This document shows positions 36,093 through 47,505 of a stretch of DNA of 64,000 bases, one piece after another. The stretch lies in contig NC_081414.1 of the NCBI RefSeq assembly GCF_030272615.1, forward strand, positions 825,868,896 to 825,932,895. The letters run 5' to 3'. Source of the stretch: Cryptomeria japonica (lineage: Eukaryota; Streptophyta; Pinopsida; Cupressales; Cupressaceae). The stretch's first letter is position 1. Each line of letters starts with the position of its first letter. The notes below the pieces were generated by a model that was not told the DNA's origin, did not search any database, and worked only from the letters and a program-made list of their open reading frames with translations. A program made the translations under genes and the position numbers.

Positions 36093-36899
36093 TTATTTAA
36101 TAGGGGCAGGAAGAGAAAGTATTACTTCAATTTTAGCTGGGTCTACTTGAATACCTGTTTGAGAAATTCGATGCCCCAACACTATTCTTTCTTGCATCAT
36201 CATTAAACATTTTTCACTATTTAGGGATAAATTGTGATCTTCACACTGCTGCAATACTTTGGTCAGATTTTGTAATGTCTCCTTAAATGTAGTCCCATAA
36301 GTAGTAAAGTCATCCATGTAAATTTCCATACAATCATGGGATATGTCTGAAAATGTACTGAGGACAACCCTTTGAAAGGTGGCAGGAGCATTACATAAAC
36401 CAAAAGGAAGGACTGAATAGGCATATGTGATCTGAGGGCAGGTAAAGGTGTTTTTTTCCTAATCTTCGAGAGCTATTATGATTTGATTATAACCACCAAA
36501 CCCATCAAAAAATGAAAAGTATTATTTACCTGCTAGAGAGTCTAACACTTGATCTATAAATGGAAGTGGGAAGTTATCCTTTTTAGTAGCAGTGTTGAGC
36601 TCCCTATAGTTGATACAAACTCTCCATTTCCCTCCTTTGTTTGGAACTATAACTAGAGGAGAAATCCATTGACTGTCTATAATAGGGTAAATGAATCTTG
36701 AATGAAACAACTTTTGTAGTTCATCTTTAACTATTTCCCTTAAAGCAGGATTAATCCTTCGTTGAGGTTGTCTAATTGGTTTACAATCTTCTCTGATATA
36801 AATTCTATGGGTATACAATGTAGGATTTAATCCTTTTATGTCCTGATAATCCCATGCAAAAGCTTGTTGTTGGGCTTTGAGTATTTCTATTAATGACAA
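36093..36899 (-). other. Reverse transcriptase region of the gypsy element
   Basis: The minus strand carries AFAWDYQDIKGLNPTLYTHR, KPIRQPQRRINPALREIVKD, SPLVIVPNKGGKWRVCINYR and the active-site box YMDDF. These phrases are typical of the Athila/Tat branch of plant gypsy elements. It is part of a broken fossil. Confidence 0.88.
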
Positions 36900-37139
36900 T
36901 CTTTGATCTACTACTAATGACTATTGATATTCAGATTTCTTCCTGCAGTAACTTCTATTTGAATTACTGACTTGACATTAGATATTTCAGACAAGCAAGA
37001 GGTTTGAATCTCCCGTGGTAGCAATGTGTGAAACATGTCTGTGGCTACAAGAGAATTTAAAAATCCTGTAGATGGAAGAAGGATATGAAGAGGACTTATT
37101 GGTATACCCAATGACTGTTGAGCTGCTCCATAATGATTT

Positions 37140-37144
37140 CTTAT
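37140..37144 (+). repeat. Target-site duplication (left) of the non-coding LTR array
   Basis: CTTAT lies directly before the first LTR of the array and is repeated at 43741-43745 directly after the last one. It brackets the whole array as a single insertion locus within the gypsy element. Confidence 0.88.
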
Positions 37145-37650
37145 TGTTGGTGTAAATAATTATTCATCTTGGATATTATTACACCTTACTTAAGTTTACT
37201 TAGGAAATACATTTAATAGTAGTTTGGGTATCAGACACTTGGGTGTTTGTGCCACATTGGGATAGTGTGTGTAGGAGAATTTCCACCTTTTGTGGACTTA
37301 TCTTGTTGTTACACTCCACATTCAGTGGGTGATCCACTTCATGTGGACTATTATATTATTTCTCCTACCTACCCACACCTATTTCCTACCTACCCTTGTT
37401 TCTTATTGAGCCACATGTCATGTTTGTGTGCTCACATATCCATAAGCCTTGCCTATATAAGCAGGCTCATCTATATTGTTTGTACGGACAATCAATCTAT
37501 ATCTTGTAATGATCCAGTTGATCATATTTTGCATCTTGATAGAATTCAATTTATTCCTATCATCTATTTTGTCTCTCTTATTTGTGATTTCCATTGCCTC
37601 TTGATCTTGGAAAAATCTCACATGGTATCAGAGCTGGTCCATGTCTCACA
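37145..37650 (+). repeat. LTR 1 of the non-coding array
   Basis: 506 bp, TG to CA. The end includes a 28-bp duplicated segment (TGGTATCAGAGC...CTCACA). A TATA box (TATATAAG, 37454-37461) lies about 310 bp in. The primer site is at 37651-37663. Confidence 0.9.
37454..37461 (+). promoter_or_regulatory. TATA box in LTR 1
   Basis: TATATAAG in a GCCTTGCC context. A closely matching sequence occurs at the same place in the other three LTRs. This is the expected promoter position in an LTR; activity is unknown. Confidence 0.55.
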
Positions 37651-39192
37651 TGGTATTAGAGCCAATAGAGTGTCATTGGTTTGCTAATTGAGAGAAATTT
37701 GATGCTATTTGGGGTTTGCATTTTGGATCTTTCTATTTTAGGTTATTATTGAAGCTTGATGGGTCAAATCTAAGGTCACCATTGGATTCAGCAGGTCCAA
37801 GTAAGTCAGTTTTGCCTTTTGTTTCATCCAAATCGGACTTCAGAGGCCAAATCTAGAGGCATTTGAAGTTTGAAGCTGTGACAACAATTTTCCAGAAATT
37901 ATAATTTTGCAGGCAATTTTCAAATAGCGATATCTCACTCATTCAGACTCCTTTTGTTGAGCAATTTTTTTGTTTTAGGGTAGAATTTCATGATCTGTAT
38001 AATGGTGCAAGATATTTTAGATTTTCGGATACAGGTTTTTCAAAAATCATGAAATCCCGATTTTTACAACTTTCGAGGCTTCGTTTGGACTCATATCGAC
38101 TCTTTTTCAGGTGCCGTTTTTTTGAAAGCGCATATTTTTTCATCTACTTTCAAAATTTGCCATTTGTTTGCAGTGATATTAAGTAGAAATTATACTTTTA
38201 GTATTTGGCCATTTTTGGCATATTTGGTACTTGCATTTTGATTGGATCTCAGTTTAGATCATTAGCAGTATTTGTTGAAGTCTCTTAGATCTCATTTTGA
38301 GAAGTTGTAAAATGAAATTAGAAGTCCACTTTGTCATTATTTGCAAGTTCCAACATGATCTTTTTATGGGGGGTCAGTTGTTCATTTATATCTCTTGGTG
38401 AAATTCCATTCAGAGGCATCTTCATTTGCACTATTCTACAGGGCTTCTTTGTTGGTGGCATCATTTTCATGTTTCCACATTTGAATATTTTATCATGATG
38501 TATGCTCTTGGTTGAGTAATATTGTACTCGCACTATCATAAAGTGCCACTCCTCTTTGTATCTTATCATTGTTGACTATTTGTTGCAATCCTCTTGTACA
38601 CTTAGATTAGGAATATCTTTGTGAGACTTGGTGCATGGCTCTAGTTGAGACTTAGATTGTACACATTTGTACATGGCTCCCATGAGACTTGGATTGTACC
38701 AGTATTTCTTCTATTTATGAGTATCCAGATGATTCTCACAATAGGTTGTCTCCATGCCCGATTTTCTTTTTGTTGCAGTGAGTGATTCATCGTCATCGAC
38801 TTGGTACTTGGTTTTGTCACACTTTGACATTATTGGTGCAACATTGGCTCTCTTTCTTCCTTATGGGGAGGTATTTTGGTCATCATCATTGGACCATCTT
38901 TACAGGAGATTTGACATTGAGGGGGGATCATGGTCTCTTCTTCTCTCTTATGGGGGGGACATAGTTTTGTTCTTCTCATTTGAATCATTGAGAGCATTGT
39001 GTGCTTTCATCATCTCTCTTTTGGGGGCGGGTTTTTTCCCATTGGATTTTTCTCTCTTTCTCCATTTATAGGAGATTGCATTTTCATTTGTACATGGGTA
39101 CCTAACATGGCCTAGTAGCCAGGACCCAACTTGCATTGCTTACTTGCATTGTAGACTTAAGTGCATTCCCCTAAGTTGCACTTAAGGGGGGG
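37651..39192 (+). other. Interior 1 of the non-coding array
   Basis: 1542 bp from the primer site to the purine tract. Plus-strand frames of about 60-120 codons recur at the same place in all three interiors (for example near 38754-39071), but they differ in length and show no known domain. They look like a by-product of the repeat. Confidence 0.8.
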
Positions 39193-39649
39193 TGTTGGTG
39201 TAAATAATTATTCATCTTGGATATTATTACACCTTACTTAAGTTTACTTAGGAAATGCATTTAATAGTAGTTTGGGTATGAGACACTTGGGTGTTTGTGC
39301 CACATTGGGATAGTGTGTGTAGGAGAATTTCCACCTTTTGTGGACTTATCTTGTTGTTACACTCCACATTCAGTGGGTGATCCACCTCATGTGGACTATT
39401 ATATTGTTTCTCCTACCTACCCTTGTTTCTTATTGAGCCACATGTCATGTTTGTGTGCTCACATATCCATAAGCCTTTCCTATATAAGATGGCTCATCTA
39501 CATTGTTTCTATGAACAATCAATGTATATCTTGTAATGATCCAGTTGATCATATTTTGCATCTTGATAGAATACAGTTTATTCCTATCATATATTTTGTC
39601 TCTCTTATTTGTGATTTCCATTGCCTCTTGATCTTGGAAAAATCTCACA
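39193..39649 (+). repeat. LTR 2 of the non-coding array
   Basis: 457 bp, TG to CA. It is shorter than the others because it has only one copy of the 28-bp end segment and one fewer 21-bp CCTACCTACC-type unit. The primer site follows at 39650-39662. Confidence 0.9.
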
Positions 39650-41187
39650 TGGTATCAAAGCCATTAGAGTGTCATTAGTTTGCTAATTGAGAGAAATTTG
39701 ATGCTATTTGGGGTTTGCATTTTGGAGCTTTCTATTGTAGGTTATTATTTAAGCTTAATGGGTCAAATCTAAGGTCACCATTAGATTAAGGAGGTCCAAG
39801 TAAGTCAGTTTTGCCTTTTGTTTCATCCAAATTGGACTTCAGAGGCCAAATCTAGAGGCATTTGAAGTTTGGAGCCGGGACGAGAATTTTCCAAAAATTA
39901 TAATCTTGTAGGCAATTTTCAAATAGCGATATCTCAGTCATCCGGACTCCTTTCGTCGAGTAATTTTTTTGTTTTGGGGCATAATTTTGTGATCTATATA
40001 ATGGTGCAGGATATTTCAGATTTTCGGATATAGGTTTTTCAAAAATCGTGAAATCCTGATTTTTACAACTTTTGAGGCTTCGTTTGAACTCATATGTACT
40101 CCTTTTGAGGTGCATTTTTTTGAAAGTGCATATTTTTTCATCTACTTTCAGAATCTTCCATTTGTTTGTAGTGATATTAAGTAGAAATTGCACTTTCAGT
40201 ATTTGGCCATTTTTGGCATATTTGGTACTTGCATTTTGCTTGGATCTCAGTTTAGATCATTAGCAGTATTTGTTGAAGTCTCTTATATCTCATTTTGAGA
40301 AGTTGTAAATTGAAATCAGAAGTCCAATTTGTCATTATTTTCAAGTGCCAACATAATTTTTTTATGGGGGGTCAGTTGTTCACTTATATCTCTTGGTGAA
40401 ATTCCATTCAGAGGCATCTTCATTTGCAGTATTCTATAGGGCTTCTTTGTTGGTGGCATCATTTTCATGTTTCCACATTTGAATATTTTATCATGATGTA
40501 TGCTCTTGCTTGAGCAATATTGTACTCGTACTATCATAAAGTGTCACTCCTCTTTGTATCTTGTCATTGTTGACTATTTGTTGTAATCCTCTTGTACACT
40601 TAGATTAGGAATATCTTGTGAGACTTGGTGCATGGCTCTAGTTGAGACTTAGATTGTAAACATTTGTGCATGGCTCCCATGAGACTTGGATTGTACTAGT
40701 ATTTCTTCTATTTCTAAGTATCCAGATGATTCTCATAGTAGGTTGTCTCCATGCCTGATTTGCTTTTTGTTGTAGCGAGTGATTCATCGTCATCGACTTG
40801 GTACCTGGTTTTGTCACACTTTGACATTATTGGTGCAGCATTGGCTCTCTTTCTTCCTTATGGGGAGGTATTTTGGTCATCATCATTGGACCATCTTTGC
40901 AGGAGATTTGACATTGAGGGGGGATCATGGTCTCTTCTTCTCTCTTATGGGGGGGACATAGTTTTGTTCTTCTCATTCATGATTGAGAGCATTGTGTTCT
41001 TTCATCATCTCTCTTTTGGGGGTAGGTTTTTTCCCATTGGATTTTTCTCTCTTTCTCCGTTTATAGGAGATTGCATTTTAATTTGTACATGGGTACCTAA
41101 CATGGCCTAGTAGCCAAGACCCATCTTGCATTGCTTAGTTGCATTGTAGACTTAAGTGCATTCCTGTAAGTTGCACTTAAGGGGGGG
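39650..41187 (+). other. Interior 2 of the non-coding array
   Basis: 1538 bp, colinear with interior 1. It ends with the purine tract before LTR 3. No recognisable protein. Confidence 0.8.
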
Positions 41188-41692
41188 TGTTGGTGTAAAT
41201 AATTATTCATCTTGGATATTATTACACCTTACTTAAGTTTAATTAGGAAATGCATTTAACAGTAGTTTGGGTATAAGACACTTGGGTGTTTGTGCCACAT
41301 TGGGATAGTGTGTGTAGGAGAATTTCCACCTTTTGTGGACTTATCTTGTTGTTACACTCCACATTCAGTGGGTGATCCACCTCATGTGGACTATTATATT
41401 GTTCTCCTACCTACCCACACCTATTTCCTACCTACCCTTGTTTCTTATTGAGCCACATGTCATGTTTTTGTGCTCACATATCCATAATCCTTTTCTATAT
41501 AAGCAGGCTCATCTACATTGTTTGTACAGACAATCAATCTATATCTTGCAATGATCTAGTTGATCATATTTTGCATCTTGATAGAATACAGTTTATTCCT
41601 ATCATCTATTTTGTCTCTCTTATTTGTGATTTCCATTGCCTCTTGATCTTAGAAAAATCTCACATGGTATCAAAGCTGGTCCATGTCTCACA
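41188..41692 (+). repeat. LTR 3 of the non-coding array
   Basis: 505 bp with the duplicated 28-bp end. In its middle block it matches LTR 1 better than LTR 2 or LTR 4 (GTTTGTAC.GACAATCAATCT). The primer site is at 41693-41705. Confidence 0.9.
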
Positions 41693-43234
41693 TGGTATCA
41701 GAGCCATTAGAGTGTCATTGGTTTGCTAATTGAGAGAAATTTGATGCTATTTGGGGTTTGCATTTTGGAGCTTTCTATTGTAGGTTATTATTGAAGCTTG
41801 ATGGGTCAAATCTAAGGTCACCATTGGATTGAGGAGGTTCAAGTAACTCAGTTTTGCTTCTTAGTTCATCCAAATCGAACTTTAGAGGCCAAATCTAGAT
41901 GCATTTGAAGTTTGAAGCCACGACAGGAATTTTCCATAAATTATAATTTTGCAAGCAATTTTAAAATAGTGATATCTCACTCATCCGGAATCCTTTTATC
42001 GAGCAATTTTTTTGTTTTGGGGTAGTTTTTCATGATCTATACAATGGTGCAGGATATTTTAGATTTTCGGATACAGGTTTTTTATAAATCATGAAATCTC
42101 AAGTTTTACAACTTTCGAGGCTTCATTTGGACTCATATGGACTCCCTTTCAAGTGCCGTTTTTTTTGAAAGTGCATATTTTTTCATCTACTTTCAGAATC
42201 TACCATTTGTTTGCAATGATATTAAGTAGAAATTGTACTTTCAGTATTTGGCCATTTTTGGCATATTTGGTACTTGCATTTTGCTTGGATCTTAGTTTAG
42301 ATCATTAGCAGTATTTGTTGAAGTCTCTTATATCTCATTTTGAGAAGTTATGAATTGAAATCAGAAGTCCACTTTATCATTATTTGCATGTGCCAACATG
42401 ATATTTTTATGGGGGGTCAGCTATTCATTTATATCTCTTGGTGAAATTCCATTCAGAGGCATCTTCATTTGCAGTATTCTATAGGGCTTCTTTGTTGGTG
42501 GCATCATTTTCATGTTTCCACATTTGAATATTTTATCATGATGTATGCTCTTGGTTGAGAAATATTGTACTCGCACTATCATAAAGTGCCACTCTTCTTT
42601 GTATCTTGTCATTTTTGACTATTTGTTGTAATCCTCTTGTACACTTAGATTAGGAATATCTTGTGAGACTTGGTGCATGGCTCCAGTTGAGACTTAGATT
42701 GTACACATTTCTGCATGGCTCCCATGAGACTTGGATTGTACCAGTATTTCTTCTATTTCTAAGTATCCAGATGCTTCTCATAGTAGGTTGTCTCCATGGC
42801 TGATTTTCTTTTTGTTGTAGCGAGTGATTCATCGTCATCGACTTGGTACCTGGTTTTGTCACACTTTGACATTATTGGTGCAGCATTGGCTTTCTTTCTT
42901 CCTTATGGGGAGGTATTTTGGTCATCATCATTGGACCATCTTTGCAGCAGATTTGACATTGAGGGGGGGATCATGGTCTCTTCTTCTCTCTTATGGGGGG
43001 ACATAGTTTTGTTCTTCTCATTTGAATCATTGAGAGCATTGTGTGCTTTCATCATCTCTCTTTTGGGGGTAGGTTTTTTCCCATTGGATTTTTCTCTCTT
43101 TCTCCGTTTATAGGAGATTGCATTTTTATTTGTACATGGGTACCTAACATGGCCTAGTAGCCAAGACCCATCTTGCATTGCTTAGTTTCATTATATACTT
43201 AAGTGCATTCCCCTAAGTTGCACTTAAGGGGGGG
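41693..43234 (+). other. Interior 3 of the non-coding array
   Basis: 1542 bp, colinear with interiors 1 and 2. It shares some variants with interior 1 (TTTGAATCATTGAGAGC) and others with interior 2 (GTAGCGAGTGATTC), a mosaic pattern. Confidence 0.8.
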
Positions 43235-43740
43235 TGTTGGTGTAAATAATTATTCATCTTGGATATTATTACACCTTACTTAAGTTTACTTAGGAAATAC
43301 ATTTAATAGTAGTTTGGGTATGACACACTTGGGTGTTTGTGCCACATTGGGATAGTGTGTGTAGGAGAATTTCCACCTTTTGTGGACTTATCTTGTTGTT
43401 ACACTCCACATTCAGTGGGTGATCCACCTTATGTGGACTATTATATTATTTCTCCTACCTACCCACACCTATTTCCTACCTACCCTTGTTTCTTATTGAG
43501 CCACATGTCATGTTTGTGTGCTCACATATCCATAAGCCTTGCCTATATAGGAAGGCTCATCTACATTGTTTCTACGAACAATCAATGTATATCTTGTACT
43601 GATCCAGTTGATTATATTTTGCATCTTGATAGAATACAGTTTATTCCTATCATCTATTTTGTCTCTCTTTTTCGTGCTTTCCATTGCCTCTTGATCATGG
43701 CAAAATCTCACATGGAATCAGAGTTGGTCCATGTCTCACA
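43235..43740 (+). repeat. LTR 4 of the non-coding array
   Basis: 506 bp. The right edge is fixed by CTTAT at 43741-43745. Its middle block is like LTR 2 (GTTTCTA.GAACAATCAATG). It retains the 28-bp end segment, which shows that this segment is part of the LTR. Confidence 0.9.
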
Positions 43741-43749
43741 CTTATGATG

Positions 43750-44343
43750 TTAGAGAGTATTGTATCATCCTCTTGAAGTGCTATGAATGGTTCCCTTGAT
43801 AACATCATTAGTTGTTGAACATAATTAATTTCATCTGCTTCTTCTCTGATGTCTGGCCATACTAATTGTTCTTGATAAATTTGTGGTTGTGCTGGGGAAT
43901 AGAGTGCAAGTGTTTTGGTAGTAATACCATCTGAAATTGTCATATCTCTTGATCTGCAACCTATATATGCATCAGCTGTTGCTAGCCAAGGTCTTCCCAA
44001 AACAATTGGATATCCACCTAATTTTTCCTTAGGAGAGATAAAATAAGCAGGATATTCCCGTTGAATCTAATGTGACAACAATATCTTCAACCATCCCTTC
44101 AGGTCAAACAGAAGAGCTATCAGCAAGCTGCAGGACTGTTGGAGTTGATCTGAGAGTAGTAATACTGAGTTGCTGCATGACATCCTTAGTCATCACATTT
44201 ATGGCTGATCCTAAGTCTATCAAGGTATTTTTGATTTGAGTTCCATTAATAACTACCTTGACAATAGGGCTACTCGGGCGAAAATATTTAGGGACAGCAA
44301 TTTTTCCTAACATAATATCAGCCAATTGCCCTACTACATGCAT
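43750..44343 (-). other. Protease region of the gypsy element
   Basis: The minus strand carries KVVINGTQIKNTLIDLGSAI and VLQLADSSSV, then MGRPWLATADAYIGCRSRDM. This is the layout of the aspartic protease that lies between gag and reverse transcriptase in plant gypsy elements. The tandem array lies just downstream, between protease and reverse transcriptase. It is part of a broken fossil. Confidence 0.75.
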
Positions 44344-44579
44344 TGTTTTTGGGTCTTTTTTCTTCCTCCCAGGTTTCTTTAGACATGCCTTTTTAATAGC
44401 TTTTCCATATATGGGAATGTCTTTAATAGCTTCAAACAGTTGAATTTTAACACATATATGTTTTAGCTGATGAATAAGATCAAAAGCTATATCATCCTAT
44501 TGCCTAGACACTTCTACCTGCAATCTTTGAGGAAAAGGGGGAGTTCTTATAAGTGTATCTAGAATTTTAGACTATTGAA

Positions 44580-45090
44580 CCTACTCAGGGTTTCCAAATT
44601 GATCAGGTATGGCTCCATAAGCAGTCTCCTTTATTGATAATTGTATTATGACTGGAGGAGATGGAGTAGGCATTGTTGTCCCTGACAGCAAATGAATATC
44701 ACTTATATTGAGAGAGTATGTAGGATAGTTATTAGGATCAGTTGAAAAAACTTGCTGTTGCTGTTGTAGTTTGCTATTTGGATTTGGAACAAGCTGAGTT
44801 GGGAGTTGGGTTGGATTGGATGGAGTGGCATTAAAGCTAGTTGTTGGGACTATTATTGTGGCTGCAGGAAACCTAATGACTGGTTTGCCCATTGTTGTCC
44901 TTCCCTCCATTGTGGTGACTGTTGCCAATTACCTTGAGGGGGAGACCAATTCCCTTGTGGTTGCTCCCATGGAGATGAGGAATTCTAATAATTAAGCCAA
45001 GGGTTTTGAGAATTATTTCAAGAATGAGGAGTATAATTTCCAAAATGTTAGGAATATGGAGGTTGCCACTGATTGTTTTGTGCATTGAAG
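44580..45090 (-). other. Low-complexity linker between gag and protease
   Basis: The minus strand gives Thr/Pro/Asn/Gln-rich sequence (PTQLVPNPNSKLQQQQQVFS). Such linkers lie between gag and protease in Athila/Tat-like elements. No zinc knuckle was identified with confidence. Confidence 0.45.
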
Positions 45091-45329
45091 TTCATATAAG
45101 AATTAGAAAATGACAATGGATCCTATGGCATACCTTGTCTTGGAGGCTAAGGGCTTTGTTGTGCAACATAAAAGAGTTGTTCATCATCTCCATAGACTGG
45201 CTTGAAATCAAGGGAACTCTACTAGCTATCAATTTTAGCTAACAATTTGCATCTACAGTCCTTCTTCTTTTGTCGATAGTGAGGATAAAATTCAGCAAGC
45301 AGAGCCTCTATCTCCTCATGCTTTTTCTT

Positions 45330-46280
45330 TTCCTATAGTGTATCCAATTGGGTAGCCATATTATTAATTATATTCTCTTTAAAATCCTTCAATAGATGGG
45401 TTATTTCCATTCTTGAGACTGTTGAAGATGACTTTACAATTGAAGAACCAAGCCTATAGTGTCTTCCCCTTTTTGCTATAGCTCTTGAGTACTTTTGACA
45501 AATCTGTCTGATATCATCCCTTTGAACTTGAGTCATATATCCTCCTTCCATTAGATTTAAGGAGTCAACACAATCATCCTTGATGCCCCTTAGAAAAATC
45601 AACTTCATAGAGTCTTCACTTAGAGTACTATGCTTGGATTTCGTGACACTCAATAAGAACCTTTCCAAATAGTCTTCTAGGCTTTCATCTTCTTTTTGTG
45701 TCATCCTTAAGATATCATCACCATGTCAGTCCATTCCCCTGCAATAGTCTTTATACTTATCCAAGAAGTTTGTCTTCATCTCCTCCCATGTAGTGATTAC
45801 ATCTCTTCCTAAACTCATAAACCATCTCAAGGTAAATTCTTTCAAAGTAGTAGGGAATAACTTAAGTTTATGAGCATTAGTGGTATAATCATAACTTCTC
45901 CAAAGGATATCAAATTTAAACAAAAAGGTGTCTAGATCTTCTGCTACCAATCCATGAAATTTTGGAAGTGAAGAGGCTGGTATGTTTTTCAAATTTGCAT
46001 TATCATGCTGGTCAGGAATGGGAAACTTAAATGTTGGATTTATACGTGGAGGTGGAGGATTTTCTTCCATTGGTCCCTGATAAATGACTAGAGGTAAAAT
46101 GTTTTGTTTAGGGGGTTTGTTTAGGAAGTCTAGGTCTCCTTCTGACAGATTAAAGACACCTCCATTTAGCACATAAGTTTCTACAAACGGGTTTACTTCA
46201 GGTGCTTGATCTGATCTTATATCTTGAGTGGAATGGGAGGGAAGAAATCTTCCTAGTGCATCTCTTCTCCTCCTATGCAT
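45330..46280 (-). other. Gag region of the gypsy element
   Basis: It starts MHRRRRDALGRFLPSHS. It then carries the retrotransposon gag fold signature: IPASSLPKFHGLVAEDLDTF, LKLFPTTLKEFTLRWFMSLG, TWEEMKTNFLDKYK, and next SLEDYLERFLLSVTKSKHST with KLIFLRGIKDD. This is the capsid protein of the element. It is part of a broken fossil. Confidence 0.8.
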
Positions 46281-46352
46281 GCAGATTAATGAAGAAAATT
46301 CAAAGAGATAATTAAGAAAACTTAAAAACTAATGGTTTACAACAGGTCCTTA

Positions 46353-46382
46353 GCTTGGCACCATCCCTGAAAACAATGCCAA
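46353..46382 (-). other. Primer-binding site of the gypsy element
   Basis: Just inside the 5' LTR the minus strand reads TGGCATTGTT...GGGATGGTGCCAAGC. This is a diverged form of the tRNA-Asp type site common to Athila elements (TGGCGCCGTTGCCGGGGA). Confidence 0.65.
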
Positions 46383-47505
46383 AAATGTTTTTCCTTACAA
46401 CTAGAATGGCAACAAGGTAATAAAACACAATTCAATGATTAAATATCCTTGAATAGCTAACTTTTCCTATGGAAAAGGCTCATTTAGTTATCAACCAGGG
46501 ACGTAAACTTGAAATAGGACAGCACTGTATGTGCACCAAGTTCATATTGCAACCATTCTATATTACTGAAGGAAAGGAAATTCTTCTTAAAGTAAACACA
46601 TGAAATATCAAATGAACTAATACTTAATCTTACAATTGGAAATCACTTCAAACAACTACTGTTAAATGATAAAGTTCTGGCAGGAAACATGAACTACTCT
46701 GCTGTTGTGGCTGCAGGAACAGACACAAGAACTATTTCCTATGGCTGTAGGAACACACAACTACAAAAATAACTACTACAGAAGTATAAAACTAACTGGA
46801 ACATACAAAGGATTACTCACCAAGTAGGTCCCCTTCTGTGAGTATCTCTAGAACTTCATATTACAATTATCTAATCATTCAAAATCACATTGATCTCTTT
46901 ATTTCATCTTTACTGGAAAATACATAAACAATGCCAGAAGACTGTGTATTACAAAATACTATGGTCATTCTCTGCTATCCCTGAGAGGAGAGAGATTTAT
47001 TTATTTATAGGAAAAATTATAACAAACTTCTAACTGATCAACCACATTCCTATGGAATAGGTGAACAAGATTTATTAACAAGAGAAGAAGAAGTCAACGC
47101 AGGACAACAGAACAATGGTTGTCCTGCAGCTGAGAAAATATAGCATGACTCGCTTCCTCGATCTAAGCTCCACTAAGAACAGTTATAAGTGTTTCATAAA
47201 TCAATCTGCTTAAGAACCAGTCAAGTAGTTTCGATCATTACTGCATTTCTCTGACTGGGTCTGCATTGCGGTTATATGCTTGATGCTCTTTTGAACTGCC
47301 ATTTGTTTTTACTTCACCTTTGCTAACCCTGCATCATGATATTATTGTGCACAAAAAACATGTGTATATACTAATGCTAACATGATATAGTGTAAACCAT
47401 ATTTATAATTGATTTTAGATATTTACACAGATAGATCATTTAAAATCATTATATGACATCCTTGGGTATAAGTTAAACCAATGTCAGAAATAGTTAAAAG
47501 GTATC

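Larger units (their letters stand above)
37145..43740 (+). mobile_element. Tandem array of a non-coding LTR element: four LTRs, three interiors
   Basis: Four LTRs (starts 37145, 39193, 41188, 43235) alternate with three interiors of 1542, 1538 and 1542 bp, all on the plus strand. Each LTR begins TGTTGGTGTAAAT and ends CTCACA. The first three are followed by a tRNA-Met type primer site (TGGTATCAGAGCC or close), and the last three are preceded by the purine tract AAGGGGGGG. No gag or pol was recognised in the interiors, so this is a TRIM/LARD-type non-autonomous element of about 2.5 kb with both LTRs. CTTAT brackets the array. LTRs differ by a few percent by eye. Confidence 0.92.

Noticed and set aside
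37145-43740. CRISPR-like or satellite array
   Set aside because: The repeated units have TG...CA ends, primer sites, purine tracts and one target duplication, which identify LTR-element structure instead.
37247-43747. Recurrent plus-strand open frames of 60-146 codons in the non-coding array (for example starting MCHIGIVCVGEFPPF or MPDFLFVA)
   Set aside because: They overlap LTRs and interiors, change length between copies and contain no known domain. They recur because the DNA is tandemly repeated.
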